Below, in pieces: positions 8,552-18,964 of a DNA stretch of 43,857 nt. Under the pieces are notes generated by a model. That model saw only the letters and a program-made list of their open reading frames with translations. It did no database searches and had not been told where the DNA came from. Origin of the DNA: Lysobacterales bacterium (lineage in GTDB: Bacteria > Pseudomonadota > Gammaproteobacteria > Xanthomonadales > Rhodanobacteraceae); NCBI GenBank assembly GCA_017305055.1, contig JAFKMZ010000029.1:1-43857 (forward strand), written 5' to 3'. Numbering within the stretch: position 1 is the first letter of the stretch; every line of letters begins with the position of its first letter. Both the position numbers and the translations under genes were made by a program.

Positions 8552-9220
8552 ATGTCCAGGCAAGCAGCGATCATTGCCCCGTCCATTCTGTCGGCCGACT
8601 TCGCGCGGCTGGGCGAGGATACGGCCGCGGTGCTCGCCGCCGGTGCGGACTGGGTGCACTTCGACGTCATGGACAACCACTACGTGCCGAACCTGACCAT
8701 GGGACCAATGGTATTGGCCGCCTTGCGCCGTCATGGCATCGAGGCGCCGATCGACGTGCACCTGATGGTCAAGCCGGTGGACCGCATCGTGCCGGATTTC
8801 GCCAAGGCCGGCGCTACCGGCATCAGCTTCCACCCGGAGGCGACCGAGCACATCGACCGCACGCTCGGCCTGATCCGCGATTCCGGTTGCCGCGCCGGCC
8901 TGGTGTTCAACCCGGCCACGCCGCTGGATTACCTCGACTACGTCATGGACAAGCTCGACCTGGTGCTGATCATGTCGGTCAACCCCGGCTTCGGTGGGCA
9001 GAAGTTCATCCCCGGCACGCTGGACAAGCTGCGCCAGGCCCGGGCGCGCATCGATGCCAGTGGCCGCCCGATCCGCCTGGAGGTGGATGGCGGGGTCACC
9101 GCCGACAACATTGGCGCGATCGCCGCGGCCGGCGCCGACACCTTCGTCGCCGGGTCGGCAATCTTCAACGCGCCCGATTACGCCGGCGAGATTGCCGCGA
9201 TGCGCCGGGCGATCGCGTGA
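8552..9220 (+). CDS. rpe: Ribulose-phosphate 3-epimerase
   Basis: 222 residues. It interconverts ribulose-5-phosphate and xylulose-5-phosphate in the pentose phosphate pathway, using a divalent metal in a TIM barrel. The expected ligands are visible: His36 and Asp38 in WVHFDVMD, His70 in DVHLMV and Asp179 in LEVDGGV. The phosphate-binding NPGFGGQ and AGSAIF segments are intact. ATG 8552 is preceded by GGAAG; the frame is open further upstream but without similarity. Its stop overlaps the GTG of the next gene. Confidence 0.97.
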   Translation: MSRQAAIIAPSILSADFARLGEDTAAVLAAGADWVHFDVMDNHYVPNLTMGPMVLAALRRHGIEAPIDVHLMVKPVDRIVPDFAKAGATGISFHPEATEHIDRTLGLIRDSGCRAGLVFNPATPLDYLDYVMDKLDLVLIMSVNPGFGGQKFIPGTLDKLRQARARIDASGRPIRLEVDGGVTADNIGAIAAAGADTFVAGSAIFNAPDYAGEIAAMRRAIA

Positions 9221-9837
9221 ACCGACGCGGATTGCGTGCTGCGTCCCGCCCGGCATGGCGCATGCGGTGGCTCGCGCTTGGCCTGGCGGTACTGGCGCCG
9301 CTGGCGATGGCCGCCGCACCCGGCGAGCGCCCGGTCGCGGCGCACGGCGCGCGCGATGGCACGATCCCGGCGTGGACGATTGCCACGCTGGCGCCTGCCG
9401 GCTGGACGGACGACTGCTGCACCTATGCGGCTGCGATCGGCGTCAACTTCGTGCTCTACCAGGGCGAATGGACCGGCAAGCCGCAGCGCGTGATGGTGCT
9501 GAACGTGTGGCCGCGCAAGCTGCCCTCGCTCGCGGCCGAGGTGCAGGCGGACCGCAAGCACTACCGTGAGCTCGATCCGGCAGGCAAGGCCGATGACCTC
9601 GTGCTGCATCACCGCGGCATGGCCTGCAGCGGCACGGTGTATGCCGGCAGCGACAAGATCGACGACGTGGTGGTGTTCTGCGATCCGGGCGCGGCCAGCG
9701 GCATCCGCCTGAGCTGGTCGCTGAGCTTCGACGCCGGCGACGCCGGCAAGCGGGCCCTGCTCGACGCGTTCATGCGCGTGGTGGTCGCCTCGCGCTACCG
9801 CGCCGGCACGGCGCCGGCCGCGCCATCCGGCGCCTGA
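9217..9837 (+). CDS. Exported protein of unknown function
   Basis: 206 residues from a GTG overlapping the rpe stop (GTGA at 9217-9220); ATG 9262 is an alternative that places a compact signal peptide ([17 protein letters not shown]) at the very start. The mature part is polar and mixed alpha/beta, with three cysteines (a CC pair in TDDCCTY and one in GMACSG, plus FCDPG) that may form disulfides in the periplasm. No recognised family. The position between rpe and trpE resembles the gene order of related xanthomonads, suggesting a conserved lineage protein. Confidence 0.65.
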   Translation: MNRRGLRAASRPAWRMRWLALGLAVLAPLAMAAAPGERPVAAHGARDGTIPAWTIATLAPAGWTDDCCTYAAAIGVNFVLYQGEWTGKPQRVMVLNVWPRKLPSLAAEVQADRKHYRELDPAGKADDLVLHHRGMACSGTVYAGSDKIDDVVVFCDPGAASGIRLSWSLSFDAGDAGKRALLDAFMRVVVASRYRAGTAPAAPSGA

Positions 9838-9929
9838 TCGATACGCGGCGGCGCCGTGCCGCGCCGGGGCGCCGGCTCGACACACCGGCAACGCTGTTAT
9901 CGTGGGCGTTTTGCAGACTTGGACGGCCC

Positions 9930-11405
<1,476 letters not shown>

Positions 11406-11426
11406 CGGCCGCGCTCCCGCCGCGCG

Positions 11427-13166
11427 CTAGTGCTGGCTGGTCGATGTCGGCGCAGGGCAGGCGCCGATGCGCTGGAAATGCAGGTCCTCATAGTCGGAGC
11501 TGAAGTCGGCCAGTGGATCGACCTTGGCCATGCGCAGCGTGATCGGCGCGCTGCCAGTCGCGGCCTGGAAGTCCAGCCAGGCGTCCGGATAGACGCCTGA
11601 ATCGGCCCAGTGCACCAGCAGGCGACCGCCCAGGCGCATGATCGGGCCGGCGAGCCGTGGCGATTTCACAACGGCGAGCCGCACGGCCTCACCCTGTGGG
11701 CAGATCGACATCTCGCCCAGCCAGGGATCGCGGTAGATCCCGGTCCACGCCGCGACCTCGCCCGCGGGCACCGCCGTGGGCGTTTCCGTCGGTGCCTTGG
11801 CTGCCGCCACGCGTCTGGCGTTGGCCTGGTCCAGGGCATCGGCATACCAGGCCGCGTCATGCGTATCCGCGGGCTTGGTGAAGTGCTTGGTCAGCACGTC
11901 GCCGAGCACTTCGCGCGCGGCGCCGCCGTTGCCGTTGATCATGAACACGAAGCCGCCCTGCTGGTCGGGAAACAGCGCCAGCATCGAATACATGCCGCTG
12001 AGCGTGCCGGTATGCCAGACCATCCAGCGGCCATCGACATCGGCCATGCGCCAGCCGTAGCCGTAGGCCATGACGTGGGTGTCATCGCGCAGGCGGCGCT
12101 GCGTCGACACCGGGATCAGCATGTGCGGCGCCTGCAGCACGTCGCGCTGTACCGGCGACAGCCACTGCAATTGCGCGTGGCTCGGCACCAGCCAGTTGCG
12201 TGCCCATTGCAGCATGTCGGTGAGGTCGCAGCGGATGCCGCCGGCCGGATCCGAAGTGAGTGCCGGGATCACCGCGCCGTCCTCGCCGAGGGGAATATTC
12301 CGGCCATCCTTCAGGTAATGCGGCTGAGCCACGTCGCCGACCGCGTCGCGGTTCCAGCTGCCGACCTGGCAGCGGTCCAGGCCCAGTGGCGCGAACACCT
12401 CGCGGCGCATCAGCGTGGCGTATGGCGCGCCGCCCGCCGCCGCGGCCACGGCGCCGGCCACCACGTACAGCAGGTTGTCGTATTCGTAGCGCGAGCGGAA
12501 GCTGTAGGCCGGCGCGATGTAGCGCAGGCCGTGGATGATGTCCGCGGCGGTGAAGGCGTTCGGCTCCGGCCACAGCATCAGGTCGCCGCCGCCGAGCGGC
12601 AGGCCGCTGGAGTGGGTGAGCAGGTCCGCCACACGCATGTTCGCGGTCACCCACGGATCGTGCATCTGGAACTGTGGCAGGTATTTGGTGACCGGGTCGT
12701 CCCAGCGCAACTTGCCCTGGTCCACCAGGCGGCCAAGCAGGGCGGTGGTCATGGCCTTGGAGTTGGAAGCGATCTTGAACAGGGTCCGTGCGTCGATGGC
12801 CTGCCCTGAGCCGGCGATGCGCTCGCCGACGGTGCGCGTGTACACCACCTGGCCATGCTCGATGACGCCGACGGCGATGCCGGGCAGGGTGTAGCGCGCC
12901 ATCACCGTGTCGACGGCCTGGTCGAGTCGGGCGCGCGTGGCCTCGGGCAAGGCTGGTGCGTGCACTTGTGCCGGCAACGGCTGGGTGGGCAGGGTGAGCA
13001 GCGCGAACGCCAGCAGGCCGAGCCAGCGCGGCGCGTGGCGCCTGTTCAGCGCCGGCAGCGTTGCCGCTCCACCGATCGGGTCTGGCGTGCCACGCCTGCG
13101 GTACAAAGGGGCGTACCACCCGGCGGTTGCGCCCGTGGTCGATGCTTGCCCGAGGTGTCGTTGCAT
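11427..13166 (-). CDS. Serine hydrolase of the beta-lactamase / penicillin-binding protein family
   Basis: 579 residues. The three class-C-type active-site elements are in place: S-x-x-K as SNSK (Ser134-Lys137), Y-x-N as YDN (229-231) and HTG (385-387) in the KTG position. A C-terminal beta-rich domain (about 450-579) resembles the DUF3471 domain often fused to this fold. A hydrophobic export segment (WLGLLAFALLTLPTQPLPAQ) occurs only at about 48-67, after an unusually long arginine-rich leader. ATG 13166 has GGAG at suitable spacing, so the long leader may be real or the true start may be a later non-ATG codon. Probably periplasmic; could be an esterase, D-aminopeptidase or carboxypeptidase rather than a beta-lactamase. 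Confidence 0.88.
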   Translation of the reverse strand: MQRHLGQASTTGATAGWYAPLYRRRGTPDPIGGAATLPALNRRHAPRWLGLLAFALLTLPTQPLPAQVHAPALPEATRARLDQAVDTVMARYTLPGIAVGVIEHGQVVYTRTVGERIAGSGQAIDARTLFKIASNSKAMTTALLGRLVDQGKLRWDDPVTKYLPQFQMHDPWVTANMRVADLLTHSSGLPLGGGDLMLWPEPNAFTAADIIHGLRYIAPAYSFRSRYEYDNLLYVVAGAVAAAAGGAPYATLMRREVFAPLGLDRCQVGSWNRDAVGDVAQPHYLKDGRNIPLGEDGAVIPALTSDPAGGIRCDLTDMLQWARNWLVPSHAQLQWLSPVQRDVLQAPHMLIPVSTQRRLRDDTHVMAYGYGWRMADVDGRWMVWHTGTLSGMYSMLALFPDQQGGFVFMINGNGGAAREVLGDVLTKHFTKPADTHDAAWYADALDQANARRVAAAKAPTETPTAVPAGEVAAWTGIYRDPWLGEMSICPQGEAVRLAVVKSPRLAGPIMRLGGRLLVHWADSGVYPDAWLDFQAATGSAPITLRMAKVDPLADFSSDYEDLHFQRIGACPAPTSTSQH

Positions 13167-13347
13167 GTGGCTCCGTCCCTTCCATCGCCGGGTTCCCGGC
13201 ACGCCGCCGTGCTGAATTCGCGGCGTCAAGCAGTTACGCTGCCTGCCTTGGCGCCATGCCGGCGGCTCTCGGTTGGGGATCATGCATGTATTTTCCGTTT
13301 GATGCGAACGCCCGGTGCGGGTGTCTGCGACCCGGAGTGGCGCCGGC

Positions 13348-14598
13348 ATGAGGATCAGGATGAACGCCACCTCGCGGGTACTGCTTGGCCTGGCCCTGGG
13401 GGCGGTGGCCGGCTTGCTGTTGGCCGCCTATGACCCGGTCACGGCCGCGCAGGCCGCGCACGCGGTGCATCCCATCGGCGTGCTCTGGCTCAACGGCTTG
13501 CAGATGACCGTGGTGCCCCTGGTGCTGGCGCTGATCGTGATTGGCGTCAACACGGCATCGGACGCCGCGGCCTCCGGCCGCGTGGCGCGGCGCGCCATCG
13601 TGGTCTTCATCGTGCTGTTGACCGGCGGCGCGCTGTTCACCGCGGCCGTCGCGCCGAACGTGTTCTCACTGTTTCCGCACGATCCGGCGCTGCGCGCGAC
13701 CCTGGACAGCGCCGCCGGCGCGGTGACCGCAGGTGCCGCGCCGCTGGACTGGACCGAGGCGGTGAGCGCGATCATTCCCAGCAACGCGATCATGGCGGCG
13801 GCGCAGAGTGCCATGCTGCCGCTGGTGGTGTTCGCGCTGTTCCTTGGCTTTGCCTTGATGCGCGTGGCGCCCGAGCGGCGCAAGCTGCTGCTGGATTTCT
13901 TCCAGGCCATCGCCGACGCCATGATCGTCATCGTGCGCTGGGTGCTGGCGGTGGCGCCACTCGGCGTCTTCGCGCTGATCTTCTCGGTCTCGGCGCGCTC
14001 GGGCATCAGCATGCTGAGCGCGCTCGGCGTGTACGTGCTGGTCGAGTGCCTGATGTACCTGGCAGTGACTGCGCTGATGCTGCCGGTCGCGTTGCTCTGG
14101 GGCGGCGAGCGCCTGCGCCGCTTCGTACCGGCGCTGGTGCCGCCGCAGGTGGTGGCGTTCAGCACGCAGTCCTCGCTGGCCTCGCTGCCGGCCATGCTGG
14201 AAAGCGCGGACGAGCGCCTCGGCTACCCGCGGCAGGTGACCTCGCTGGTGCTGCCCATGGCCGTCACCCTGTGCCGGCTGACCAGCCCGGTGCAGTACGT
14301 GACCTCCGCCGTGTTCATCGCCTGGGCCTTCGGTATCGACCTCACCTCCACCCAGCTCATCGGCGGTGCCTTGCTTGCCGTGGTCATCAGCCTGGGCTCG
14401 GTGGGTCTGCCGGGCGCGGTGGTGTTCATGGCCACCAACCTGCCGGTGGCCCAGGCCATGGGCGTGCCGGTGAGCCCGCTGGGCCTGATGCTGGCGGTCG
14501 ACACCTTGCCCGACACCCTGGCCACGCTGGGCAACGTCACCGCCGACATGACCGCGACCAGCGTCGTCGTGCGCCAGTCACGCAGCGACGCGGCGTAG
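13348..14598 (+). CDS. Dicarboxylate/amino acid:cation symporter (DAACS family)
   Basis: 416 residues from ATG 13348; ATG 13360 with AGGA just upstream is equally possible. An N-terminal helix (RVLLGLALGAVAGLLLAA) leads to the GLQMTVVPLVLALIVIGV segment characteristic of GltP/DctA transporters. The re-entrant hairpin serines appear as STQSSLASLPAML, and the C-terminal substrate/sodium region is DTLPDTLATLGNVTADM with the conserved Asn and Asp. The PDT element replaces the usual DRxRT-type sequence, so the substrate may differ from glutamate or aspartate. Inner membrane, driven by Na+ or H+. Divergent from the serine hydrolase gene. Confidence 0.85.
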   Translation: MRIRMNATSRVLLGLALGAVAGLLLAAYDPVTAAQAAHAVHPIGVLWLNGLQMTVVPLVLALIVIGVNTASDAAASGRVARRAIVVFIVLLTGGALFTAAVAPNVFSLFPHDPALRATLDSAAGAVTAGAAPLDWTEAVSAIIPSNAIMAAAQSAMLPLVVFALFLGFALMRVAPERRKLLLDFFQAIADAMIVIVRWVLAVAPLGVFALIFSVSARSGISMLSALGVYVLVECLMYLAVTALMLPVALLWGGERLRRFVPALVPPQVVAFSTQSSLASLPAMLESADERLGYPRQVTSLVLPMAVTLCRLTSPVQYVTSAVFIAWAFGIDLTSTQLIGGALLAVVISLGSVGLPGAVVFMATNLPVAQAMGVPVSPLGLMLAVDTLPDTLATLGNVTADMTATSVVVRQSRSDAA

Positions 14599-14638
14599 CT
14601 GCCGACGGCGCGCGGTCCGTCGGCCGCGAACGGATGGC

Positions 14639-14644
14639 TATAAT
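14639..14644 (+). promoter_or_regulatory. trpG: -10 box for trpGDC
   Basis: A perfect TATAAT lies 41 bases upstream of the trpG ATG, just after the symporter gene ends. The -35 region is weak (TCCGTC at 17-base spacing). This would let trpGDC be expressed independently of trpE. Confidence 0.5.
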
Positions 14645-14685
14645 GCGAGGTTCCGCGGAAGCGTCTCCGTCGCCCAGGGTTCGCC

Positions 14686-15282
14686 ATGTTGTTGATGATC
14701 GACAATTACGACAGCTTCACCTACAACCTGGCGCAGTACTTCGGTGAGCTGGGGCAGCAGGTGCAGGTGGTGCGCAATGATGCGATCGACGTGGCCGGCA
14801 TCCGTGCGCTGGCGCCGTCGCATATCGTGATTTCGCCCGGGCCGGGCACGCCGGATGATGCGGCGGTGTCGCTCGACGTGCTGCGCGAGCTGCCTGGCGA
14901 GGTGCCGATCCTCGGTGTGTGCCTGGGCCACCAGGCGCTGGGCCAGGTATTCGGCGGCCGGGTGGTGCGCGCCAAGCAGATCATGCACGGCAAGACCTCG
15001 CCGGTGCACCATCGCGGGCAGGGCGTGTTTGCCGGCCTGCCTGATCCGTTCGAGGCCACGCGCTACCACTCGCTGGTGGTGGAGCAGGGCTCGCTGCCGG
15101 CGTGCCTGGAGGTCACCGCGTGGACGGAAAACCAGGATGGCTCGATCGACGAGATCATGGGCCTGCGGCACCGGAGCCTGCCGGTCGAGGGCGTGCAGTT
15201 CCATCCAGAGTCGGTGCTGACCGCGCACGGCTACGACCTGCTGCGCAATTTCCTTGGCCTGCCGTTGCGGCTTGCGGCATGA
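14686..15282 (+). CDS. trpG: Anthranilate synthase component II (glutamine amidotransferase)
   Basis: 198 residues. It supplies ammonia from glutamine to TrpE. The class-I amidotransferase triad is visible: Cys79 in GVCLGHQ, His173 and Glu175 in [20 protein letters not shown] at the start and [11 protein letters not shown] are family signatures. It is a stand-alone subunit, not fused to TrpD. In some bacteria the same subunit also serves para-aminobenzoate synthesis (PabA), which the sequence does not exclude. The stop overlaps trpD (ATGA at 15279-15282). Confidence 0.96.
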   Translation: MLLMIDNYDSFTYNLAQYFGELGQQVQVVRNDAIDVAGIRALAPSHIVISPGPGTPDDAAVSLDVLRELPGEVPILGVCLGHQALGQVFGGRVVRAKQIMHGKTSPVHHRGQGVFAGLPDPFEATRYHSLVVEQGSLPACLEVTAWTENQDGSIDEIMGLRHRSLPVEGVQFHPESVLTAHGYDLLRNFLGLPLRLAA

Positions 15283-16328
15283 GCGGCGGCGAGCGCCTGG
15301 CGATCACGCCACAGGAAGCCCTGCAACGCACGATCGAGCATCGCGAAATTTTCCAGGACGAGATGATTGCGCTGATGCGCCAGATCATGCGTGGCGAGGT
15401 CAGCCCGCTGATGACCGCGGCGATCATCACCGGCCTGCGCGTGAAGAAGGAAACGGTAGGCGAGATCACCGGTGCCGCGCGGGTCATGCGTGAACTCTCG
15501 GCCAAGGTGGCGGCGCCGCCTCATCCTCACCTGGTCGACATCGTCGGCACCGGCGGCGACGGTGCCTCCACATTCAACATTTCCACTGCCTCGAGCTTTG
15601 TGGTTGCCGCCGCGGGCGGCTGTGTGGCCAAGCATGGCGGGCGCAGCGTGTCGTCCAAGTCCGGCAGCGCCGACGTGCTTGAGGCCCTGGGTGCATCGAT
15701 CGACCTGAATCCGGCACAGGTCGCGCAGTGCATGGCCGAGACCCACATAGGCTTCATGTTCGCGCCAAATCACCACCCGGCCATGAAAATCGTGGCGCCG
15801 GTGCGCCGCGAAATGGGTGTGCGCACGCTGTTCAACATCCTCGGCCCGCTGACCAACCCGGCAGGAGCGCCCAACATCATGATGGGCGTGTTCCATCCCG
15901 ACCTGGTCGGCATCCAGATTCGCGCCCTGCAGGCGCTCGGCGCCCAACATGCGCTGGTGGTATGGGGGCGCGATGGCATGGACGAGATTTCGCTCGGCGC
16001 CGCGACCCTGGTCGGCGAGCTCCGCGACGGTGAGGTACGCGAGTACGAGGTGGAGCCGGAGGACTTTGGCCTGGCCATGGCCTCCAGCCGCAACCTGCGC
16101 GTGAACGACGCCCAGGAATCCAGGGCGATGCTGCTGCAGGCGCTCAGCGCCGAGCCCGGTGTCCCCGGCGACAGCGTGGCGTTGAACGCAGGCGCCGCGC
16201 TGTATGCAGCCGACGTGGTCGACTCGGTTGCCGCCGGCATCGACCTGGCCCAGGCCACCGTGGCCAGCGGCGCAGCCCTGGCGAAGTTGCACGAGTTTGT
16301 CGCCGTCACGCGTAGGCTCTCGGCGTAA
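15279..16328 (+). CDS. trpD: Anthranilate phosphoribosyltransferase
   Basis: 349 residues. It transfers phosphoribosyl from PRPP to anthranilate. The PRPP-binding GTGGDGAST is at 90-98, followed by [14 protein letters not shown] and [35 protein letters not shown] is the anthranilate-side signature. The second metal site is the D-E pair in GMDEISLG. The start ATG overlaps the trpG stop. A 118-base gap with strong secondary structure separates it from trpC, while the other junctions of the operon are tight. Confidence 0.97.
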   Translation: MSGGERLAITPQEALQRTIEHREIFQDEMIALMRQIMRGEVSPLMTAAIITGLRVKKETVGEITGAARVMRELSAKVAAPPHPHLVDIVGTGGDGASTFNISTASSFVVAAAGGCVAKHGGRSVSSKSGSADVLEALGASIDLNPAQVAQCMAETHIGFMFAPNHHPAMKIVAPVRREMGVRTLFNILGPLTNPAGAPNIMMGVFHPDLVGIQIRALQALGAQHALVVWGRDGMDEISLGAATLVGELRDGEVREYEVEPEDFGLAMASSRNLRVNDAQESRAMLLQALSAEPGVPGDSVALNAGAALYAADVVDSVAAGIDLAQATVASGAALAKLHEFVAVTRRLSA

Positions 16329-16346
16329 TGGGCCGCTGCGCGTTCC

Positions 16347-16400
16347 AGGGCTGCCGTACGTGCAGGCCGGCGCGCCGGGGTACGGCGGTGCTGCAGCCCT
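16347..16400. promoter_or_regulatory. Nested stem-loop between trpD and trpC
   Basis: AGGGCTGC (16347-16354) pairs with GCAGCCCT (16393-16400). Inside it, GCCGTAC (16353-16359) pairs with GTACGGC (16380-16386). The centre is a perfect 12-base palindrome, CCGGCGCGCCGG (16367-16378). The outer and middle stems share two bases, so they partly compete. There is no T-run after it, so it is not a simple terminator. It may be an RNA processing or attenuation element that sets trpC expression; the function is inferred. Confidence 0.45.
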
Positions 16401-16446
16401 CTGGCATCATGTGTCGCACGACCTGAAGCCCGCGGCGAGCTCGATC

Positions 16447-17241
16447 ATGACCGACATCCTTGAGCGCATCCTGGAACGCAAGGTGGAAGAGGTGGCCGAG
16501 CGCCGCCTGCGTGTGCCATTGGCCGAGCTGCAGGCGCGCAGCGCCGCGCTACCGCCGACGCGCGGCTTCGTGGCGGCCATCGAGCAGCAGGTCGACGCTG
16601 GACGCGCTGCGGTCATTGCCGAGGTGAAGAAGGCCAGCCCGAGCAAGGGCGTGATCCGCGCGGACTTCGACCCCGCTGCCATTGCCCGCAGCTATGCCGC
16701 GGCCGGCGCGACGTGCCTGTCGGTGCTGACCGACCGGGATTTCTTCCAGGGCAGCGAGGCCTGCCTGCAGCAGGCCCGTGCGGCCTGTGCACTGCCGATA
16801 CTGCGCAAGGATTTCATCGTCGACCCGTACCAGGTGCACGAGGCGCGCGCGATCGGTGCCGACTGCATCCTGCTCATCGTGGCCGCGCTTGACGACGGTC
16901 CCCTGTTGGAGCTGACGTTGCTCGCGGCGGAACTGGACCTGGACGTGCTGTGCGAGGTGCACGACGCCGACGAGCTGGAGCGCGCGCAGGCCTTGCCGGT
17001 GCGGCTGATCGGGGTGAACAACCGCAACCTGCGCAGTTTCGACACCTCGCTCGACACCTCGCTCGATTTGCAGCAGTTCGTCGAGTACGACCGCATCGTG
17101 GTGGCCGAGTCGGGCATCCGCGGCCCGGACGACGTCGCGCGCCTGCGCGCCGGCGGCATCAACGCGTTCCTGGTCGGCGAGGCGTTCATGCGCACCGACG
17201 ATCCGGGGCGCGAATTGCGCCGGCTGTTTGCCGAGCCATGA
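16447..17241 (+). CDS. trpC: Indole-3-glycerol phosphate synthase
   Basis: 264 residues. It closes the indole ring from CdRP in the fourth Trp step. The single-function TIM-barrel enzyme has [12 protein letters not shown] (catalytic Glu59 and Lys61), [25 protein letters not shown] (catalytic Lys), [10 protein letters not shown] and VVAESGI near the C-terminus. It is not fused to TrpF. ATG 16447 starts [12 protein letters not shown], as in relatives. The stop overlaps the ATG of the HAD-like gene (17238-17241). Confidence 0.97.
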   Translation: MTDILERILERKVEEVAERRLRVPLAELQARSAALPPTRGFVAAIEQQVDAGRAAVIAEVKKASPSKGVIRADFDPAAIARSYAAAGATCLSVLTDRDFFQGSEACLQQARAACALPILRKDFIVDPYQVHEARAIGADCILLIVAALDDGPLLELTLLAAELDLDVLCEVHDADELERAQALPVRLIGVNNRNLRSFDTSLDTSLDLQQFVEYDRIVVAESGIRGPDDVARLRAGGINAFLVGEAFMRTDDPGRELRRLFAEP

Positions 17242-17951
17242 GGAGCACGCCGGCGGTGGGCGGATTGGTGATACCTGACGCGGCCGGCGGGGAGGGCGTG
17301 TCGGCGCGGCCCGTGGTGCTGTTCGGTCTGGACGATGTGCTCTTGTATGGCGAGCCAATGCAGGCCTTCCTGCGCGCGCGCCTGCGCGCCGGGTCGTGGC
17401 GCTGGCCGCTGCTGCTGGTGTGCCTGCCCTGGCTGGCGGTGCGGGCGCTGATGTCACGCGCCAGACTGCGCGCCACGCTGGGGCGCCTGGCTTTGCTCGG
17501 CGTACATGAGGTCCGCTACCAGCAACTGGTCGAGGACTTTGCCGCTGCCTTGGTGCGCCGCTCGCGCAGCTGCAGTCGCGACGGCCTGCGTGCCCTGCGC
17601 CACTGCATGGCCGAGGGCCAGCGGGTGCTGGTGGTCACCGGCTGCGAACAGCGCCTGACCCAGGCCATCTTCCGTGAACTTGGCCTGGCCGAGGTCGAGG
17701 TGCTGGCGTCGAGCTGGCGCGACGGCTGGTCCGGGATGCGCCAGGCGCAGGCCAACCACGGCAGCGAGAAGGTCCGCTTGCTGGCACGGCACGGCCTGCA
17801 GGACTGCGTGGCCGCCTACAGCGCCTCGCTCCTGGATGTGCCGATGTGGCGTCTGGCCGCGCAGGCGGTGCTGGTAAACGGCACGCCGGGGCAGTGCCGC
17901 AAGCTCGAGCAGGCGCTGGGCCATGCGGTGACCCGGGTGGCCTGGTATTGA
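17238..17951 (+). CDS. HAD-superfamily protein with degenerate active site
   Basis: 237 residues, coupled to trpC by ATGA. The overall layout is that of HAD-IB (PSP-like) phosphatases: strand 1 VVLF, a helical cap with a hydrophobic stretch ([16 protein letters not shown]), motif II VVTG (Thr134), motif III lysine (Lys178 in GSEKVRLL) and motif IV region [12 protein letters not shown]. The nucleophile aspartate of motif I (DxD) is glycine here (Gly30 in LFGLDD), leaving only the second aspartate (Asp32), and the GDS/SDS of motif IV is SAS (195-197). A phosphatase of this class should not work without the nucleophile, so this may be a pseudoenzyme with a binding or regulatory role. It converges with clp. 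Confidence 0.8.
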   Translation: MRSTPAVGGLVIPDAAGGEGVSARPVVLFGLDDVLLYGEPMQAFLRARLRAGSWRWPLLLVCLPWLAVRALMSRARLRATLGRLALLGVHEVRYQQLVEDFAAALVRRSRSCSRDGLRALRHCMAEGQRVLVVTGCEQRLTQAIFRELGLAEVEVLASSWRDGWSGMRQAQANHGSEKVRLLARHGLQDCVAAYSASLLDVPMWRLAAQAVLVNGTPGQCRKLEQALGHAVTRVAWY

Positions 17952-17970
17952 ACGCGGGCTGCTGCGCGGT

Positions 17971-17989
17971 GTGCCGGCTGGGCCGGCAC
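17971..17989. terminator. Hairpin between convergent HAD-like gene and clp
   Basis: GTGCCGGC and GCCGGCAC form a perfect 8-bp stem with a TGG loop in the 47-base gap between converging genes. There is no T-run on either side, so any termination would be Rho-assisted or weak. Confidence 0.45.
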
Positions 17990-17998
17990 GGTGCCGGA

Positions 17999-18694
17999 TC
18001 AGCGCGCGCCGCGCACGACGATGGTCTTGCCAGCCACGTCGATCAGGCGCTTTTCCTCGAGCTGCTTGAGCACGCGCCCCACCATCTCGCGTGAGCAGCC
18101 GACGATGCGGCTGACTTCCTGGCGCGAGATGCGGATCTGGGTGCCGTCAGGATGGGTCATGGCATCCGGTTCCTGACACAGGTCGAGCAGGGTGCGGGAG
18201 ATGCGGTTGGTCACGTCCATGAAGGCCATGCGGCTGACCTGGCGCGAGGTGCGCAACAGGCGGTTGGTCAGTTGCGCGCCGATGGCGAACAGGATCTTCG
18301 GACCTTCGTTCTTCAGCGGTCCGTCCATCAGGGTGAACAGGCGCTCGTAGCTGATCTCCGCCATCTCGCATACCGAGCGCGTGCGCACCAGGGACTCGCG
18401 CTGGGCCTGCTCCACGAACAGGCCCATCTCGCCGATGAACTGGCCGCGACCGATATAGGCCAGGATCAGCTCACGGCCCCTTTCGTCCTCGGTGCACACC
18501 GCCAGCGAACCGTCGACGACGTAGTACAGGGTGTTGGCTGGATCGCCGGGACGGATGATCGCGGTCTTGCTCGGATAGCGGCGACGATGGCACAGCGCCA
18601 GGAAGCGCTCCATGGAAGCCGGGTCCGGTGCCAGGCTCAGCGGCGCCTGCGAGCTCTCGAATGCCTGCTGCAGCTGATACTTGAGTTGAGCCAC
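17999..18694 (-). CDS. clp: CRP/FNR-family regulator Clp (CRP-like protein)
   Basis: 231 residues from GTG 18694, close to the 230 of Xanthomonas Clp; a GGGG run stands just upstream. The cyclic-nucleotide fold covers about 30-140 (RPGDPANTLYYVVDGS, IGRGQFIGEMGLFVE) and the C-terminal helix-turn-helix contains ISRQEVSRIVGCSREMVGRVLKQLE (189-213). In CRP the cAMP phosphate is held by an Arg-Ser pair; here it is Arg99-Glu100 (QRES), matching Clp Glu99, a residue tied to cyclic-di-GMP response in Xanthomonas. So it probably binds target promoters until c-di-GMP releases it, controlling extracellular enzymes, polysaccharide and motility. GTG 18700 is an alternative start. Confidence 0.95.
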   Translation of the reverse strand: MAQLKYQLQQAFESSQAPLSLAPDPASMERFLALCHRRRYPSKTAIIRPGDPANTLYYVVDGSLAVCTEDERGRELILAYIGRGQFIGEMGLFVEQAQRESLVRTRSVCEMAEISYERLFTLMDGPLKNEGPKILFAIGAQLTNRLLRTSRQVSRMAFMDVTNRISRTLLDLCQEPDAMTHPDGTQIRISRQEVSRIVGCSREMVGRVLKQLEEKRLIDVAGKTIVVRGAR

Positions 18695-18760
18695 GTTCAC
18701 CCCCAAGGTGATACGCCATCGATACGCGAGAGCGCAGATCGCCGCTGCCACCCGTGTTTC

Positions 18761-18766
18761 ATTATG
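18761..18766 (-). promoter_or_regulatory. clp: Candidate -10 box for clp
   Basis: On the minus strand this reads CATAAT, 67-72 bases ahead of the chosen clp start. The -35 match at 17-base spacing is weak, so confidence is low. Confidence 0.3.
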
Positions 18767-18789
18767 ACAAACGCGCGGGCTAAGTGTAG

Positions 18790-18819
18790 TTTCAGTTTCG
18801 CCCCGGCTTATCGCATACT
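18790..18819 (+). promoter_or_regulatory. speD: Candidate speD promoter
   Basis: TTTCAG (18790-18795), an 18-base spacer and CATACT (18814-18819), in the 270-base divergent region between clp and speD. The transcript would have a leader of about 140 bases, GC-rich with no clear ORF. Seen by eye only. Confidence 0.35.
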
Positions 18820-18964
18820 CTGCGCCTTTGTTGGCGGCGCCCTGGCCGGACTGGCCGGGTGGCCGGCGGCCTGAGCGGTACCAGCGCCGCGGGTTCCGTT
18901 GCCACTGACATCACCCGAGGCCTGGCAGGCTGTGTGCCACCGCTTCGGTCGTGGAGATTCGATC

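Noticed and set aside
17041-17070. Duplicated 12-base unit (Asp-Thr-Ser-Leu twice) in trpC, possible insertion
   Set aside because: Other TrpC proteins have a similar FEVSLDTTLDL segment of the same length, so nothing has been inserted.
17999-18751. Longer Clp from ATG 18751
   Set aside because: It adds about 19 residues without family similarity; a GTG at 18694 has a G-rich ribosome site and gives the normal length.
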